Below, piece after piece: positions 33,641 through 42,416 of a stretch of DNA of 64,000 bases. This stretch comes from Fuchsiella alkaliacetigena (GTDB lineage Bacteria > Bacillota > Halanaerobiia > Halobacteroidales > Acetohalobiaceae), in contig NZ_JALKBZ010000008.1 of NCBI RefSeq assembly GCF_023227765.1, positions 1-64,000 on the forward strand. The letters run 5' to 3'. The notes below the pieces were generated by a model. The model was not told the origin of the DNA and did no database searches. It worked only from the letters and a program-made list of their open reading frames with translations. A program made the translations under genes and the position numbers. Each line of letters opens with the position of its first letter. Within the stretch, counting starts at the first letter, position 1.

Positions 33641-34885
33641 ATGTATCTGCTACGAATTGCATTTCGGAACTTATTTCGCCGTCGTAAAAGGACTTTGATT
33701 ATTGCCAGCATATTATCCTTAGCGGTGATAACTTTTTTATTGTTGGATTCATTTATGATGGGAATGATGGACTTATCCTTCGGTAATGTGATTGATTTTG
33801 AGACACCGCATATAGAGATAGCACGAGAAAACTTCTTTGCCGAAGCCGATGCTAAGCAAGAACTACCTTTGGCAGAAACCTTTAGCCCTAGCCAGGATAT
33901 CTTGGCTGAACTAAAAGCTAGTCAAGGCTTTTCAGCTTTAACTCCTGTATTAGATTTTTCAGCTAATTTTATTGCTGGTCGAGAAGAATTCCCTGTCTTG
34001 GTTCGCTCTATAGAGCCGACTACTTTCGGTGAAGTCTTTAAAAATGAAGACTATTTAGTAGCAGGGGAGTTTGTTGAAGCAGGGGATTCGGGGGTGGTAA
34101 TCGGTTCTCAATTAGCAAAGTTTTTCAATTTAGAAGTAGGAGATTTTTATACTTTGCGTTTTCGGGATAAACAGGATTACTTCAGCACTATTGAAGGTGA
34201 AGTAAAGGGGATTGTATCTACTCCTCATCCAGAGATGAACTTAGGAACGGTGCTTGTTGCCCGTGATTATGCTGTTAAGTATTTAGGAGTTAGTGAGGAT
34301 CAAGTGAGTCAATTAATGTTAAGAATGGATAATAGAAATATAGCCCTTAGCCAAGCTGATAAACTGGGCGATAAATTAGCAGATTCAGCTTATGAAGTTC
34401 GCTCTTATCGCGATGCTTCAGAAATGTTAACTTCACTTGAGGCTTGGGGTTATTTAGAAACTTATTTTATCTTGGCTCTTATTTTGCTGGTAGGAGCTAT
34501 TGGGATTATTAATGCTATTGTTTTATCTGCTTTAGAAAGAGTAAAGGAAATAGGAATGATGAAAGCTATGGGACTAAAAGAGAGTCAGATAGTGCAGGTA
34601 TTTGTATTAGAAGCCGGAGGGCTAGGAGTAATTGGAGGATTAATTGGCTGTACAGTGGCAGCAATAGTTAATGCTTTATTTGCTACTTTTGGTATTGACG
34701 TAGAGTCTTTTTGGGATGTAGCTGAGTTGGGACTACCTATGAGTGGTAGAATTTATGGCGTTTGGAATCCTTCTTCCTTTGTGATGATTTTTCTATTTGT
34801 AATAGTAATTGCTGTAGTCGCTAGTATAATTCCTTCTTATTGGGCAGCTCGCAAAGATCCTGTTGAAGCAATTCATCACAGATAA
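33641..34885 (+). CDS. FtsX-family ABC permease, LolC/E-like (1)
   Basis: A 414-residue permease. One N-terminal membrane segment (LIIASILSLAVITFLLLDS) is followed by a large extracytoplasmic domain (about 45-265). Three C-terminal segments then contain ERVKEIGMMKAMGLKESQI, the standard coupling motif, and the end is SIIPSYWAARKDPVEAIHH. This is the topology of LolC, LolE and MacB, which pull lipidated or hydrophobic cargo from the outer leaflet of the inner membrane. The ATG is 1 base after the ATPase stop, with AAAGGAGG in the ATPase frame. Confidence 0.92.
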   Translation: MYLLRIAFRNLFRRRKRTLIIASILSLAVITFLLLDSFMMGMMDLSFGNVIDFETPHIEIARENFFAEADAKQELPLAETFSPSQDILAELKASQGFSALTPVLDFSANFIAGREEFPVLVRSIEPTTFGEVFKNEDYLVAGEFVEAGDSGVVIGSQLAKFFNLEVGDFYTLRFRDKQDYFSTIEGEVKGIVSTPHPEMNLGTVLVARDYAVKYLGVSEDQVSQLMLRMDNRNIALSQADKLGDKLADSAYEVRSYRDASEMLTSLEAWGYLETYFILALILLVGAIGIINAIVLSALERVKEIGMMKAMGLKESQIVQVFVLEAGGLGVIGGLIGCTVAAIVNALFATFGIDVESFWDVAELGLPMSGRIYGVWNPSSFVMIFLFVIVIAVVASIIPSYWAARKDPVEAIHHR

Positions 34886-34909
34886 AAAGAGATATTGGAG
34901 GTGAAAAAG

Positions 34910-36169
34910 ATGTATTTATTAAAAATTGCTGCACGTAATTTAACTCGTAATAAGCTCCGTACTTTTATTTCTATTGTGGCTGTTACTGCCGTAGTGATGA
35001 TTGTTATTTTTGCTCGGGGATTGATGGTAGGTTTTACAGAATCAAGTTTTGGGATGTATATTGATAATAATTTTGGTCACGTCAGAATAACAGACTCCGA
35101 ATATCAATTAAGAGAGCCTTTGTTACCTTTAGATTATACTGTAGATGGCTTTGCTGGGGATGGAGTAGAAGAAATGCTGGCGGAGCTTAGAGAGCTTGAT
35201 AAGGTAGAACACGTACTGCCTAGAATTCGCTTTGGAGCTATGGCCAGTATTGATGATAATTTATTAAGAATGATTGGAGTAGGAATTGATCCTGCTGCTG
35301 AAAGTGATTATGGTTTCTTGGCGGAGGAGATTAAAAAAGGGAGAATGCCGCAGACAGAAAATGAAATTTTAGTAGGACAGGGCCTATTAGCAGACTTAGG
35401 AGCAGAGCTTGAGGATAGAGTTACCTTGATGTTTGTTGATGCTTATCAGTCTTTACAAGGCCGTACTTTTCAGGTAGTAGGTATTAGAGATTCAGGAGTA
35501 CCCCAATTAGATGATAACTTCTTTTATCTGCCTTTAGAAACAGCTCAGAATATATTGTGGTTTGAAGATGAAGTGACGGAAGTATTAGTTTTTGGTGCTG
35601 ATGCTCGTAGGGCTGATGCTTTACAGACTGAAATTAATTTTTTATTGGCTGAAAGGAGCGCAGATCATTATTCGACGGTGCTTTGGAATAAGGCTGATCC
35701 GCTGGTAGAAACTTATGATGAGGTAGGAGATATTATGAACTTGGTTTATATACTTTTTATTCTAATGGGAACTGTGGTGATCATAAGTACTTTAACTATG
35801 ATTATTCGGGAAAGGACTTCAGAAATAGGAATGATGGCAGCTTTAGGACTTAGAGGTAGAGATATTATGAAGATATTCATTTTGGAAGGAGCTTTTATGG
35901 GCTTAATAGGTAGTCTGTTAGGAGTAGTGGGGGGAGGTTTAATTACTTTCTATTATTCACGAGCAGGACTTCATGTAGAAGCCTTTGCAGAGGCTTTAGG
36001 AGAGATGGATGTTTTAATTGAACCAGTTTTTTATCTAGCCTTTAACTTTGAAAACTTAGTGGTCAGTTTTATAATGGGAGTTGTGATTGTAACCTTAGCC
36101 TGCCTTTATCCAGCTTATCAGGCCGCAAAATTGGAACCGGCAGCTGCTTTGCACTATATTGATGAATAG
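34910..36169 (+). CDS. FtsX-family ABC permease, LolC/E-like (2)
   Basis: A 419-residue permease with the same plan as its neighbour: membrane segment 1 (TFISIVAVTAVVMIVIFA), a periplasmic domain with VEHVLPRIRFGAM and VGQGLLADLG blocks, then RTSEIGMMAALGLRGRDIMK and three membrane segments. It ends in YPAYQAAKLEPAAALHY. Together with the first permease it would form a heterodimer, as LolC and LolE do. GGAGGTG lies 8 bases before the ATG at 34910. Confidence 0.92.
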   Translation: MYLLKIAARNLTRNKLRTFISIVAVTAVVMIVIFARGLMVGFTESSFGMYIDNNFGHVRITDSEYQLREPLLPLDYTVDGFAGDGVEEMLAELRELDKVEHVLPRIRFGAMASIDDNLLRMIGVGIDPAAESDYGFLAEEIKKGRMPQTENEILVGQGLLADLGAELEDRVTLMFVDAYQSLQGRTFQVVGIRDSGVPQLDDNFFYLPLETAQNILWFEDEVTEVLVFGADARRADALQTEINFLLAERSADHYSTVLWNKADPLVETYDEVGDIMNLVYILFILMGTVVIISTLTMIIRERTSEIGMMAALGLRGRDIMKIFILEGAFMGLIGSLLGVVGGGLITFYYSRAGLHVEAFAEALGEMDVLIEPVFYLAFNFENLVVSFIMGVVIVTLACLYPAYQAAKLEPAAALHYIDE

Positions 36170-36220
36170 ATCATTTAAGCTAAGTATTTACAAAGAACTA
36201 TATTTATGGGGGGAGTAATG

Positions 36221-36979
36221 ATGAAAAAAGTAGTCTTTACTTTATTAATCCTGAGTTTGTTTTTGGTGTCTGGAGGATATTCAAACTGTGTGTTAGCAGC
36301 AGAGTTAACGGCTGAGGAGATAATGGAACGGGTGGATGAAAATGAGTACCTTGAATCTGCTCGCATGGAGGCAAAAATGATAATTGAAGATAGGGGTAGA
36401 GAAACTATTAAAGAGATGTATTCTTATACCAAAGGTGAAAACAGTTTAAGTGAGTTTACAAATCCTAGGGATAGAGGTACTAGATATCTGAAATTAGGTG
36501 ATGATTTGTGGATGTACTTCCCTGCTGCTGAGGATTTGGTTAGTATCTCCGGTCATATGATGCGGGAAGGAATGATGGGCAGTGATTTTTCCTATGAGGA
36601 TATAATGGAGTCTCAACGGTTGACAGAGCTTTATAACTTTGAATTGCAAGGAGAAGAAGTTATTAATGGCAGGGATACTTATGTTGTTTCTGCTGTAGCT
36701 CGTGAAGATAAAGATGCCTCTTATTATCAGCGTAAAATCTGGATCGATCAGGAGCGTTTTGTGATCTTAAAAGAAGAGTATTTTAGTACTGGGGGACGTT
36801 TGCTTAAGGTAATGGAAGTTAAAGAGGTTAAAGAGTTTCCTGGGCAGCGATGGTTTCCAGTTGAAGTTGTTATGAATAATAAATTAAAAGCAGAGAGCAA
36901 GACTACTTTACAGATTAAGGAGCTTGATTTCGATTACGATATTCCAGAGAGTAAAATTTCCTTGGAGACATTGGAGTAG
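36221..36979 (+). CDS. LolA-like outer-membrane lipoprotein-sorting protein
   Basis: A 252-residue exported protein. It has a signal peptide (VVFTLLILSLFLVSGG, cleavage near VLAA), then the LolA-like fold found in outer membrane lipoprotein-sorting proteins (LTAEEIMERVDENEYLESARME, TRYLKLGDDLWMYFPAAEDLVSISGHM, RKIWIDQERFVILKEEYFSTGG). Such proteins carry a lipid or lipidated molecule across the periplasm. The ATG at 36221 sits 5 bases after GGGGGGAG. It follows the permease by 51 bases and precedes a barrel gene by 23, which fits a full inner-to-outer membrane relay. Confidence 0.88.
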   Translation: MKKVVFTLLILSLFLVSGGYSNCVLAAELTAEEIMERVDENEYLESARMEAKMIIEDRGRETIKEMYSYTKGENSLSEFTNPRDRGTRYLKLGDDLWMYFPAAEDLVSISGHMMREGMMGSDFSYEDIMESQRLTELYNFELQGEEVINGRDTYVVSAVAREDKDASYYQRKIWIDQERFVILKEEYFSTGGRLLKVMEVKEVKEFPGQRWFPVEVVMNNKLKAESKTTLQIKELDFDYDIPESKISLETLE

Positions 36980-37002
36980 ACCACAACTCGGAGGTGAAAA
37001 AA

Positions 37003-38172
37003 GTGAAGTTGAAAATCAAGATAGCATTATATTTACTCATATTATGTGTATTACTTACCACCAAAGCAGAAGCCATTGAAATAGGTGGGAAAATTGAAAT
37101 GGATAGTGGATTACTTTATGATAATGATTTAAAGGCTGATTTTAGCGGTCGGGGGGAGTTTGAGCTTTATTTTCCACAGTCAGCTACTGTAGAGCCTAGG
37201 TTAGTTTGGCAGTTGGATTTAGTAGGAGGTGCTTTGGAGACAGATTTGAGGTATATGTATCTTCGGCGGAGAAGAGAGAATGGTCATTTTACAATGGGCC
37301 GGCAGCCTGTTTCCTGGTCTTATGGGGCTATGATTAATCTGCTGGATTATGGATTAGGGATAGAAGATTTAGGTGAAGAGACAATTACTCCCGGAATTGA
37401 TGGCTTGCGTTGGCATCGTTCTTTGGGTGGAGGTCGTAACTTGCAGTTGATTACTTCATTTCCTGGATTAGGCTCTGAATCGGAGGACTTAGCTTCCAAA
37501 CTGGATGAATTGGGCTATGGTTTGCGATTGAGACTGCCTGGAAGCGGCTATGATTTGAGTTTTAATCTAAGTTATCAGCCTATCAAGATAAATAAAGTTG
37601 ACGAGAATGGAAATGATTCTGACTTTGAAGATGATAATTTAGTACGGGCCGGAATGACCTATAATAGAGATATTGGCGACTTAGGAAGCTACGGTTCAGT
37701 TGGATATTTTCATCAGCAAAATACACAAGAAGATGACTTTATGCTTCAACTGGGAATTGATTATAGTTGGATAGTCGGTGGTTATAATGGCTATGGCGGT
37801 CGGCAGGTGCTTTTGCAAGCCGAATACTTTCGATTTTTGCAGCAAAACTTTAATGCTGGACAACTAGCTGCTTTACAGATTGGCGGCGGAGAAGCCGAGA
37901 GGAATACTACTGAGGTAGATGCTACAGAGGAATTTAATATATTTGGGGGTGGAGATTTATTAACTGTTAACCTTGTTACTAGTCTGGATTATTTTACTGA
38001 CCTAGGAGTGGTAATGATGATGGAAACAGAGGAGCAGCAGGCAGTTTTAGTTCCTTATTATATCAGTGATTTAGGTGGCGGATTGGAACTGAGAGTGGAT
38101 AGTAGAGTATATGGAAATCGTGAAGGTGACTTTAATTCTGGAATTGCTGCTGGCTTAACTTATTATTTTTAA
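37003..38172 (+). CDS. Secreted outer-membrane beta-barrel protein
   Basis: A 389-residue protein with a signal peptide (ALYLLILCVLLTTKAEA) and a mature part of alternating amphipathic strands with many Gly, Tyr and aromatic-girdle residues (SWSYGAMINLLDYGLGIEDL, LRADSRVYGN-like ends). It ends in GLTYYF, the aromatic C-terminus recognised by the barrel-assembly machinery. Its length fits 14-18 strands. GGAGGTG lies 6 bases before the GTG at 37003. As the last gene of the TetR operon it is the likely outer-membrane terminus for cargo moved by the ABC-LolA system (inference). Confidence 0.75.
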   Translation: MKLKIKIALYLLILCVLLTTKAEAIEIGGKIEMDSGLLYDNDLKADFSGRGEFELYFPQSATVEPRLVWQLDLVGGALETDLRYMYLRRRRENGHFTMGRQPVSWSYGAMINLLDYGLGIEDLGEETITPGIDGLRWHRSLGGGRNLQLITSFPGLGSESEDLASKLDELGYGLRLRLPGSGYDLSFNLSYQPIKINKVDENGNDSDFEDDNLVRAGMTYNRDIGDLGSYGSVGYFHQQNTQEDDFMLQLGIDYSWIVGGYNGYGGRQVLLQAEYFRFLQQNFNAGQLAALQIGGGEAERNTTEVDATEEFNIFGGGDLLTVNLVTSLDYFTDLGVVMMMETEEQQAVLVPYYISDLGGGLELRVDSRVYGNREGDFNSGIAAGLTYYF

Positions 38173-38220
38173 GATTGCTTTGAATATAGTCTGCTTTTTG
38201 AAGATTAGCCCCTTTTAGAT

Positions 38221-38249
38221 TTGACATAAGCTAATTAATGTGGTATCCT
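38221..38249 (+). promoter_or_regulatory. Sigma-A promoter for the trans-sulfuration gene
   Basis: TTGACA (38221-38226), a 17-base spacer and TATCCT (38244-38249). The leader of about 65 bases has no recognisable riboswitch. Confidence 0.7.
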
Positions 38250-38320
38250 ACCTTTAAACCTACTAAATCTATAGGGATTAATGGATTTGATCAGATATCA
38301 ACAGGAGGTGTTAAAGAAAA

Positions 38321-39466
38321 TTGAGTAAATCTATTGCAACCAAGGTGGTTCATGGTAGTCAAAAAGTTGACCCTTATACTGGTGCGGTGAGCTTTCCGAT
38401 CTATCAAAGTGCTACCTTTAAGCATCTAGATACTACAGATCAAAGAAGAGGTTATGATTATAGTCGGGAGCAGAATCCTACTCGGCAAGAAGTGGAGGAA
38501 AGCTTAGCTATTTTGGAAGCGGGCACGGCTGCTTTTGCCTATTCCAGTGGGATGGCTGCTATAACAGATCTATTTAAGCTTTTTTCGCCAGGAGAGCAGA
38601 TAGTAGTGGCTGATGATCTTTATGGAGGTACTTATCGATTATTTGAAGAGATTTATGCTGGCTATGGACTGGAGTTTACATATGTGGATACTAGTGAGAT
38701 AGAAAACGTTTTAGCAGCGGTTCAAGAAAATACTAAGGCTATCTTTTTAGAAACTCCTTCTAATCCGACAATGAAGGTTACTGATATAGCAGCAGTTGCT
38801 GAAATTGCTCAAAATAATGACTTATTAACTATTGTAGATAATACATTTTTAACCCCTTATTATCAACAGCCGCTTCAGCTAGGAGCCGATATAGTAGTAC
38901 ATAGCGGGACTAAGTTTTTAGGCGGTCATAACGATACTTTGGCCGGCTTTACTGTGGTTAAAGATGAAGAACTAGCGGACTCTTTAAGCTTAATTCAGAA
39001 GAGTGTAGGAGCTGTCCTATCTCCCTTCGATAGCTGGTTAATGCTGCGCGGGATTAAGACTTTGGGAGTTCGGATGGATAAGCAGCAGAGTAATGCTTTA
39101 CAGATAGCAGAGTTTTTGCAGGAGCATCAGCAAGTAGAAGAGGTTTTTTATGTGGGTTTATCTGAGCATGAAGGCTATGATATTTCATGTAAGCAGGCTT
39201 CCGGCTTTGGAGCTATGATCTCTTTTACAGTTAAGGAGCCTAAGTTAGTAGAGCAGCTTTTGGAGAGCCTAGAAGTGATTACTTTTGCTGAGAGCTTGGG
39301 TGGGGTGGAGAGCTTGATTACTCATCCGGTGAGCCAGACTCATCAGGATATACCAGAGTCGATATTAAGTAGATTAGGAATTACCGAAAGTCTGTTACGT
39401 TTATCAGTAGGAATAGAGGCTGCAGAGGATTTGGTTGAGGATTTGGAACGAGGATTAAAGAACTGA
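38321..39466 (+). CDS. Trans-sulfuration PLP enzyme (cystathionine gamma-lyase/synthase family)
   Basis: A 381-residue Cys/Met-metabolism PLP enzyme. Landmarks are YDYSREQNPTRQEVEESLA, YSSGMAAITDLF, DDLYGGTYRLFEEI, VDNTFLTPYYQQPL, the PLP-lysine motif VHSGTKFLGGHNDTLAG, and ESLGGVESLITHPVSQTHQDI near the C-terminus. It could be cystathionine gamma-lyase, gamma-synthase or a methionine gamma-lyase; being next to cysK suggests a role in cysteine/homocysteine interconversion. The start is TTG with AGGAGGTG 10 bases upstream. cysK follows after a repeat fragment. Confidence 0.9.
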   Translation: MSKSIATKVVHGSQKVDPYTGAVSFPIYQSATFKHLDTTDQRRGYDYSREQNPTRQEVEESLAILEAGTAAFAYSSGMAAITDLFKLFSPGEQIVVADDLYGGTYRLFEEIYAGYGLEFTYVDTSEIENVLAAVQENTKAIFLETPSNPTMKVTDIAAVAEIAQNNDLLTIVDNTFLTPYYQQPLQLGADIVVHSGTKFLGGHNDTLAGFTVVKDEELADSLSLIQKSVGAVLSPFDSWLMLRGIKTLGVRMDKQQSNALQIAEFLQEHQQVEEVFYVGLSEHEGYDISCKQASGFGAMISFTVKEPKLVEQLLESLEVITFAESLGGVESLITHPVSQTHQDIPESILSRLGITESLLRLSVGIEAAEDLVEDLERGLKN

Positions 39467-39467
39467 T

Positions 39468-39560
39468 AAAACATAAGTTCAAAATTTTAATGTTTTTTAA
39501 TTCGTGTTCATTCGTGCTCATTAGTGGTTCCAATAGCTTTAAATTTGATTTTAATGATTT
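39468..39560. repeat. Dispersed intergenic repeat fragment, copy F
   Basis: AACATAAGTTCAAAATTTTA and TTAGTGGTTCCAATAGCTTT match internal parts of copies A (TATTAGTGTTTTCAATGG) and G (CTATTGGAACC). The terminal boxes and GACTAA arrays are missing. It lies between the trans-sulfuration gene and cysK. Confidence 0.6.
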
Positions 39561-39643
39561 ATTAATTTAACAGTATTCGGCTTAAGTTGATGTTTATGGA
39601 AAAGCACTAAAATTTGATTAAAAAATATAAGGAGGAAAAAAGC

Positions 39644-40582
39644 ATGTCTAAAATTGCAGGTAGTTTGGTGGATTTAGTTGGTGATACACCGTTAGTGGAG
39701 TTGAACAGCTATGGACAGGCTAAAGATGTTGAGGCTAGATTGATAGCTAAGCTGGAGTCTTTTAATCCCGGTAGTAGTGTTAAGGATCGAATTGGTAAGG
39801 CTATGCTGGAGGCTGCCGAGGCTGAGGGTTTGTTAACGGAGGATACGGTGATTATTGAGCCGACTAGTGGGAATACCGGAATTGCGCTAGCCTTTGTAGC
39901 GGCGGCTAAAGGATATGAATTAATTTTAACTATGCCTGATACTATGAGTGTAGAGAGGAGAAATATGTTGCAGGCTTTAGGAGCTGAGTTGGTGTTGACT
40001 CCAGGCAGTGAAGGAATGCCGGGAGCTATTGAAAAGGCAGATCAGTTAGCTGCGGAAAAGGAAAACTCTTTTGTGCCGCAGCAGTTTAAGAATGAAGCTA
40101 ATCCGGAGGTGCATCGTCAGACTACTGCTGAAGAGATCTGGCGCGATACCGATGGTGAAATCGATATCTTTGTAGGCGGAGTTGGTACGGGAGGTACTAT
40201 TACTGGAGTTGGTGAAACTTTAAAAGAGAAAAACGAAGAGATAGAGATTATAGCTGTGGAGCCTACAGGCTCGCCGGTGATGTCTGGTGGGGAGTCGGGC
40301 CCGCATAAGATTCAGGGGATTGGAGCTGGCTTTATTCCGGAGGTTTTGAATATAGAGGTGATCGATGAAGTTTTTAAGATTGCTGATGAGGAGGCCTTTG
40401 CTACTTCCAGAGATTTAGCAGCTAATGAAGGCTTATTAGTAGGTATATCTTCGGGAGCGGCGGCTTATGCTGCTACTGAGATAGCTAAAAGACCAGAAAA
40501 CAAGGATAAAACAGTGGTAGTGCTCTTGCCTGATACAGGTGAACGTTATCTTTCTACTACCTTATTTAATCGAGAGGAATAA
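39644..40582 (+). CDS. cysK: Cysteine synthase A
   Basis: A 312-residue PLP enzyme that makes cysteine from O-acetylserine and sulfide. The PLP lysine is in [14 protein letters not shown]; the substrate loop is [15 protein letters not shown]; the phosphate-binding loop is [13 protein letters not shown]; the C-terminal serine motif is [11 protein letters not shown]. The length is standard. Start at the ATG (about 39644) with AAGGAGG upstream; a longer TTG reading covers the ribosome binding site. A terminator follows. Confidence 0.95.
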   Translation: MSKIAGSLVDLVGDTPLVELNSYGQAKDVEARLIAKLESFNPGSSVKDRIGKAMLEAAEAEGLLTEDTVIIEPTSGNTGIALAFVAAAKGYELILTMPDTMSVERRNMLQALGAELVLTPGSEGMPGAIEKADQLAAEKENSFVPQQFKNEANPEVHRQTTAEEIWRDTDGEIDIFVGGVGTGGTITGVGETLKEKNEEIEIIAVEPTGSPVMSGGESGPHKIQGIGAGFIPEVLNIEVIDEVFKIADEEAFATSRDLAANEGLLVGISSGAAAYAATEIAKRPENKDKTVVVLLPDTGERYLSTTLFNREE

Positions 40583-40604
40583 TTTAAAAGCAGATACTTT
40601 AGAT

Positions 40605-40639
40605 AAAAGCAGAGTTTTTTGGCTCTGTTTTATTTTTTT
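40605..40639 (+). terminator. Rho-independent terminator after cysK
   Basis: AAAAGCAGAG pairs with CTCTGTTTT (one bulged G), followed by a T7 run. It starts the 300-base gap before glmM; between 40640 and 40756 nothing else is seen. Confidence 0.7.
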
Positions 40640-40756
40640 GCCAGATTTACTTTAATTATTGCTTAATATATATTAAAATTATAAGCAAGTTTGTTTATAT
40701 TTAGGACAAGCACGGCTTCTAGAGAGAAAAAGGGGGGATAATTCTTTTTTTTGGAA

Positions 40757-40786
40757 TTGACACTTATTGATTTTTTAGCATATAAT
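40757..40786 (+). promoter_or_regulatory. Sigma-A promoter for glmM
   Basis: TTGACA (40757-40762), an 18-base spacer and TATAAT (40781-40786), about 100 bases upstream of glmM. Confidence 0.8.
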
Positions 40787-40883
40787 GAAGTGTATCTTGA
40801 GTTTTAAGAAAACATTTGGAATAAAATTCAAGATATTAGTTTAGCGGTTGTCGAGTTTAATTTATTTTTAAAGGAGGCGCAGA

Positions 40884-42224
40884 ATGGGAAAGTTATTTGG
40901 TACAGACGGAGTTAGGGGAGTAGCTAATCAGGACATAACTCCTGAGCTAGCTGTTAAGTTAGGTAAAGCAGGGGCTTATAGACTGACTAAGGAAATTGAA
41001 AGGCCGACTGTGATAATCGGCAGGGATACTAGGATTTCTGGCGATATGTTGGAGGCAGCCTTAGTAGCTGGAATTAACTCTATTGGCGCTGATGTCTTAA
41101 AGGCCGGAGTAGTACCTACGCCGGTGTTGGCTTACTTAAGTAAAGAGTTAGAGGTAGAGGCAGGAATTATGATTTCGGCTTCACATAATCCAGTAGCGGA
41201 TAATGGAATTAAGTTTTTTGATAGGGCGGGTCTTAAGTTAACCGATCAAGTGGAGCAGGAGATTGAAGACTTGATTTTTAATAGTTTAGAAACTTTGCCT
41301 CAGCCAACGGGATTAGAGGTAGGAAGAGTCGATACTTTGAATAGCCCGGCAAGTTATTATCAGCAGTATCTTAAGGAAGAAATGGCTATTGATCTTTGCG
41401 GATTGCGAGTGGTAATGGATACAGCTAATGGAGCAGCCTATGAAGTAGCTCCTCGAATTTTCAAGGAGCTAGGAGCAGAAGTAATAACTTTAAACGATAT
41501 TCCTGACGGTACAAATATTAATCAAAACTGTGGCTCCACTCACCCAGAAGCTTTGCAGCAGGCAGTAGTGGAGCAGGAAGCAGATTTAGGAGTTGCTTAC
41601 GATGGCGATGCTGACCGAGTTTTAGCTGTAGATGAGCAGGGGAATTTAATTGATGGCGATTTGATTATGGCTATCTGTGCTCGTTACTTGATTGATCAAG
41701 ATAACTTAGCTAAAAAAACGATAGTGGCTACTAAATACAGTAACTTAGGTTTAAAGGAGACTTTAGCAGCAGTAGAAGGTAGAGTGGTAACGGTTAAGAA
41801 TGGAGATCGTTATGTATTAGCGGAGATGTTAGCTAAGGGGTATCAGTTAGGGGGAGAGAAATCAGGACATATTATCTTTTCCGACTATAATACTACCGGG
41901 GATGGGATAATAACTTCCTTGCAGTTAATCAAAGTGATGGTGGAGACAGGTAAGTCACTTTCCAAATTAGCTACTGTAATGACTCCTTTTCCGCAGATTT
42001 TAGTTAATGTAGAGGTGGCTAATAAAGAAGAATGGGGGGATAAGCCAAAAATTAAGGAGAGTATTGCCCAAGTGGAAGAGCAGTTAGGTGAGCAGGGCCG
42101 TATTTTTGTGAGAGCTTCCGGTACAGAACCGGTGATTAGAGTAATGGTAGAAGGGAAAGATGAGCAGGAGATTGAAAAGCTGGCTAATCAGACAGCAGCA
42201 GTAATTGAAGAGGAGTTAAACTAA
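40884..42224 (+). CDS. glmM: Phosphoglucosamine mutase
   Basis: A 446-residue enzyme converting glucosamine-6-phosphate to glucosamine-1-phosphate for peptidoglycan and other amino-sugar polymers. It starts with KLFGTDGVRGVAN. The phosphoserine loop is ISASHNPVADNGIKFF, the metal loop is YDGDADRVLAVD, the substrate loop is GGEKSGHIIFSDYNTTGDG, and the phosphate-binding loop is RASGTEPVIRVMVEG. AAAGGAGG precedes the ATG. The glmS ribozyme begins just after the stop codon, so glmM and glmS may be transcribed together with the ribozyme cutting between them. Confidence 0.97.
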   Translation: MGKLFGTDGVRGVANQDITPELAVKLGKAGAYRLTKEIERPTVIIGRDTRISGDMLEAALVAGINSIGADVLKAGVVPTPVLAYLSKELEVEAGIMISASHNPVADNGIKFFDRAGLKLTDQVEQEIEDLIFNSLETLPQPTGLEVGRVDTLNSPASYYQQYLKEEMAIDLCGLRVVMDTANGAAYEVAPRIFKELGAEVITLNDIPDGTNINQNCGSTHPEALQQAVVEQEADLGVAYDGDADRVLAVDEQGNLIDGDLIMAICARYLIDQDNLAKKTIVATKYSNLGLKETLAAVEGRVVTVKNGDRYVLAEMLAKGYQLGGEKSGHIIFSDYNTTGDGIITSLQLIKVMVETGKSLSKLATVMTPFPQILVNVEVANKEEWGDKPKIKESIAQVEEQLGEQGRIFVRASGTEPVIRVMVEGKDEQEIEKLANQTAAVIEEELN

Positions 42225-42228
42225 TAAT

Positions 42229-42383
42229 TAAAGCGCCCGAACTTGAGTTGATTAGCTTGAGTTGACGAGGAAGAGGTTTATCGAATTTTTCGGCGGATGC
42301 CTCTAGGTAAAGCTATTTGCCTAATAATTAACTCTTTAAACTCCATAGGTGACTGTGGGCCCAAAGAGAGTTAAAAATAGCTA
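42229..42383 (+). ncRNA. glmS ribozyme: glmS ribozyme/riboswitch
   Basis: A self-cleaving RNA activated by glucosamine-6-phosphate. The core is very well conserved: AAGCGCCCGAACTTGAG with the cleavage site before the G at 42233, TTGACGAGG, then GGTTTATCGAATTTTTCGGC and GGATGCCTC (P2/P3 and pseudoknot). The peripheral helices also close: AGCTATTT at 42311 with AAATAGCT at 42375, and AACTCTTT with AAAGAGAGTT around 42340-42372 (P4 region). It sits between glmM and glmS, 34 bases before the glmS start, so high product levels destabilise the glmS message. Confidence 0.96.
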
Positions 42384-42416
42384 TTTTAAAAACTGTGAAC
42401 TATGGAGGTTTAATAT

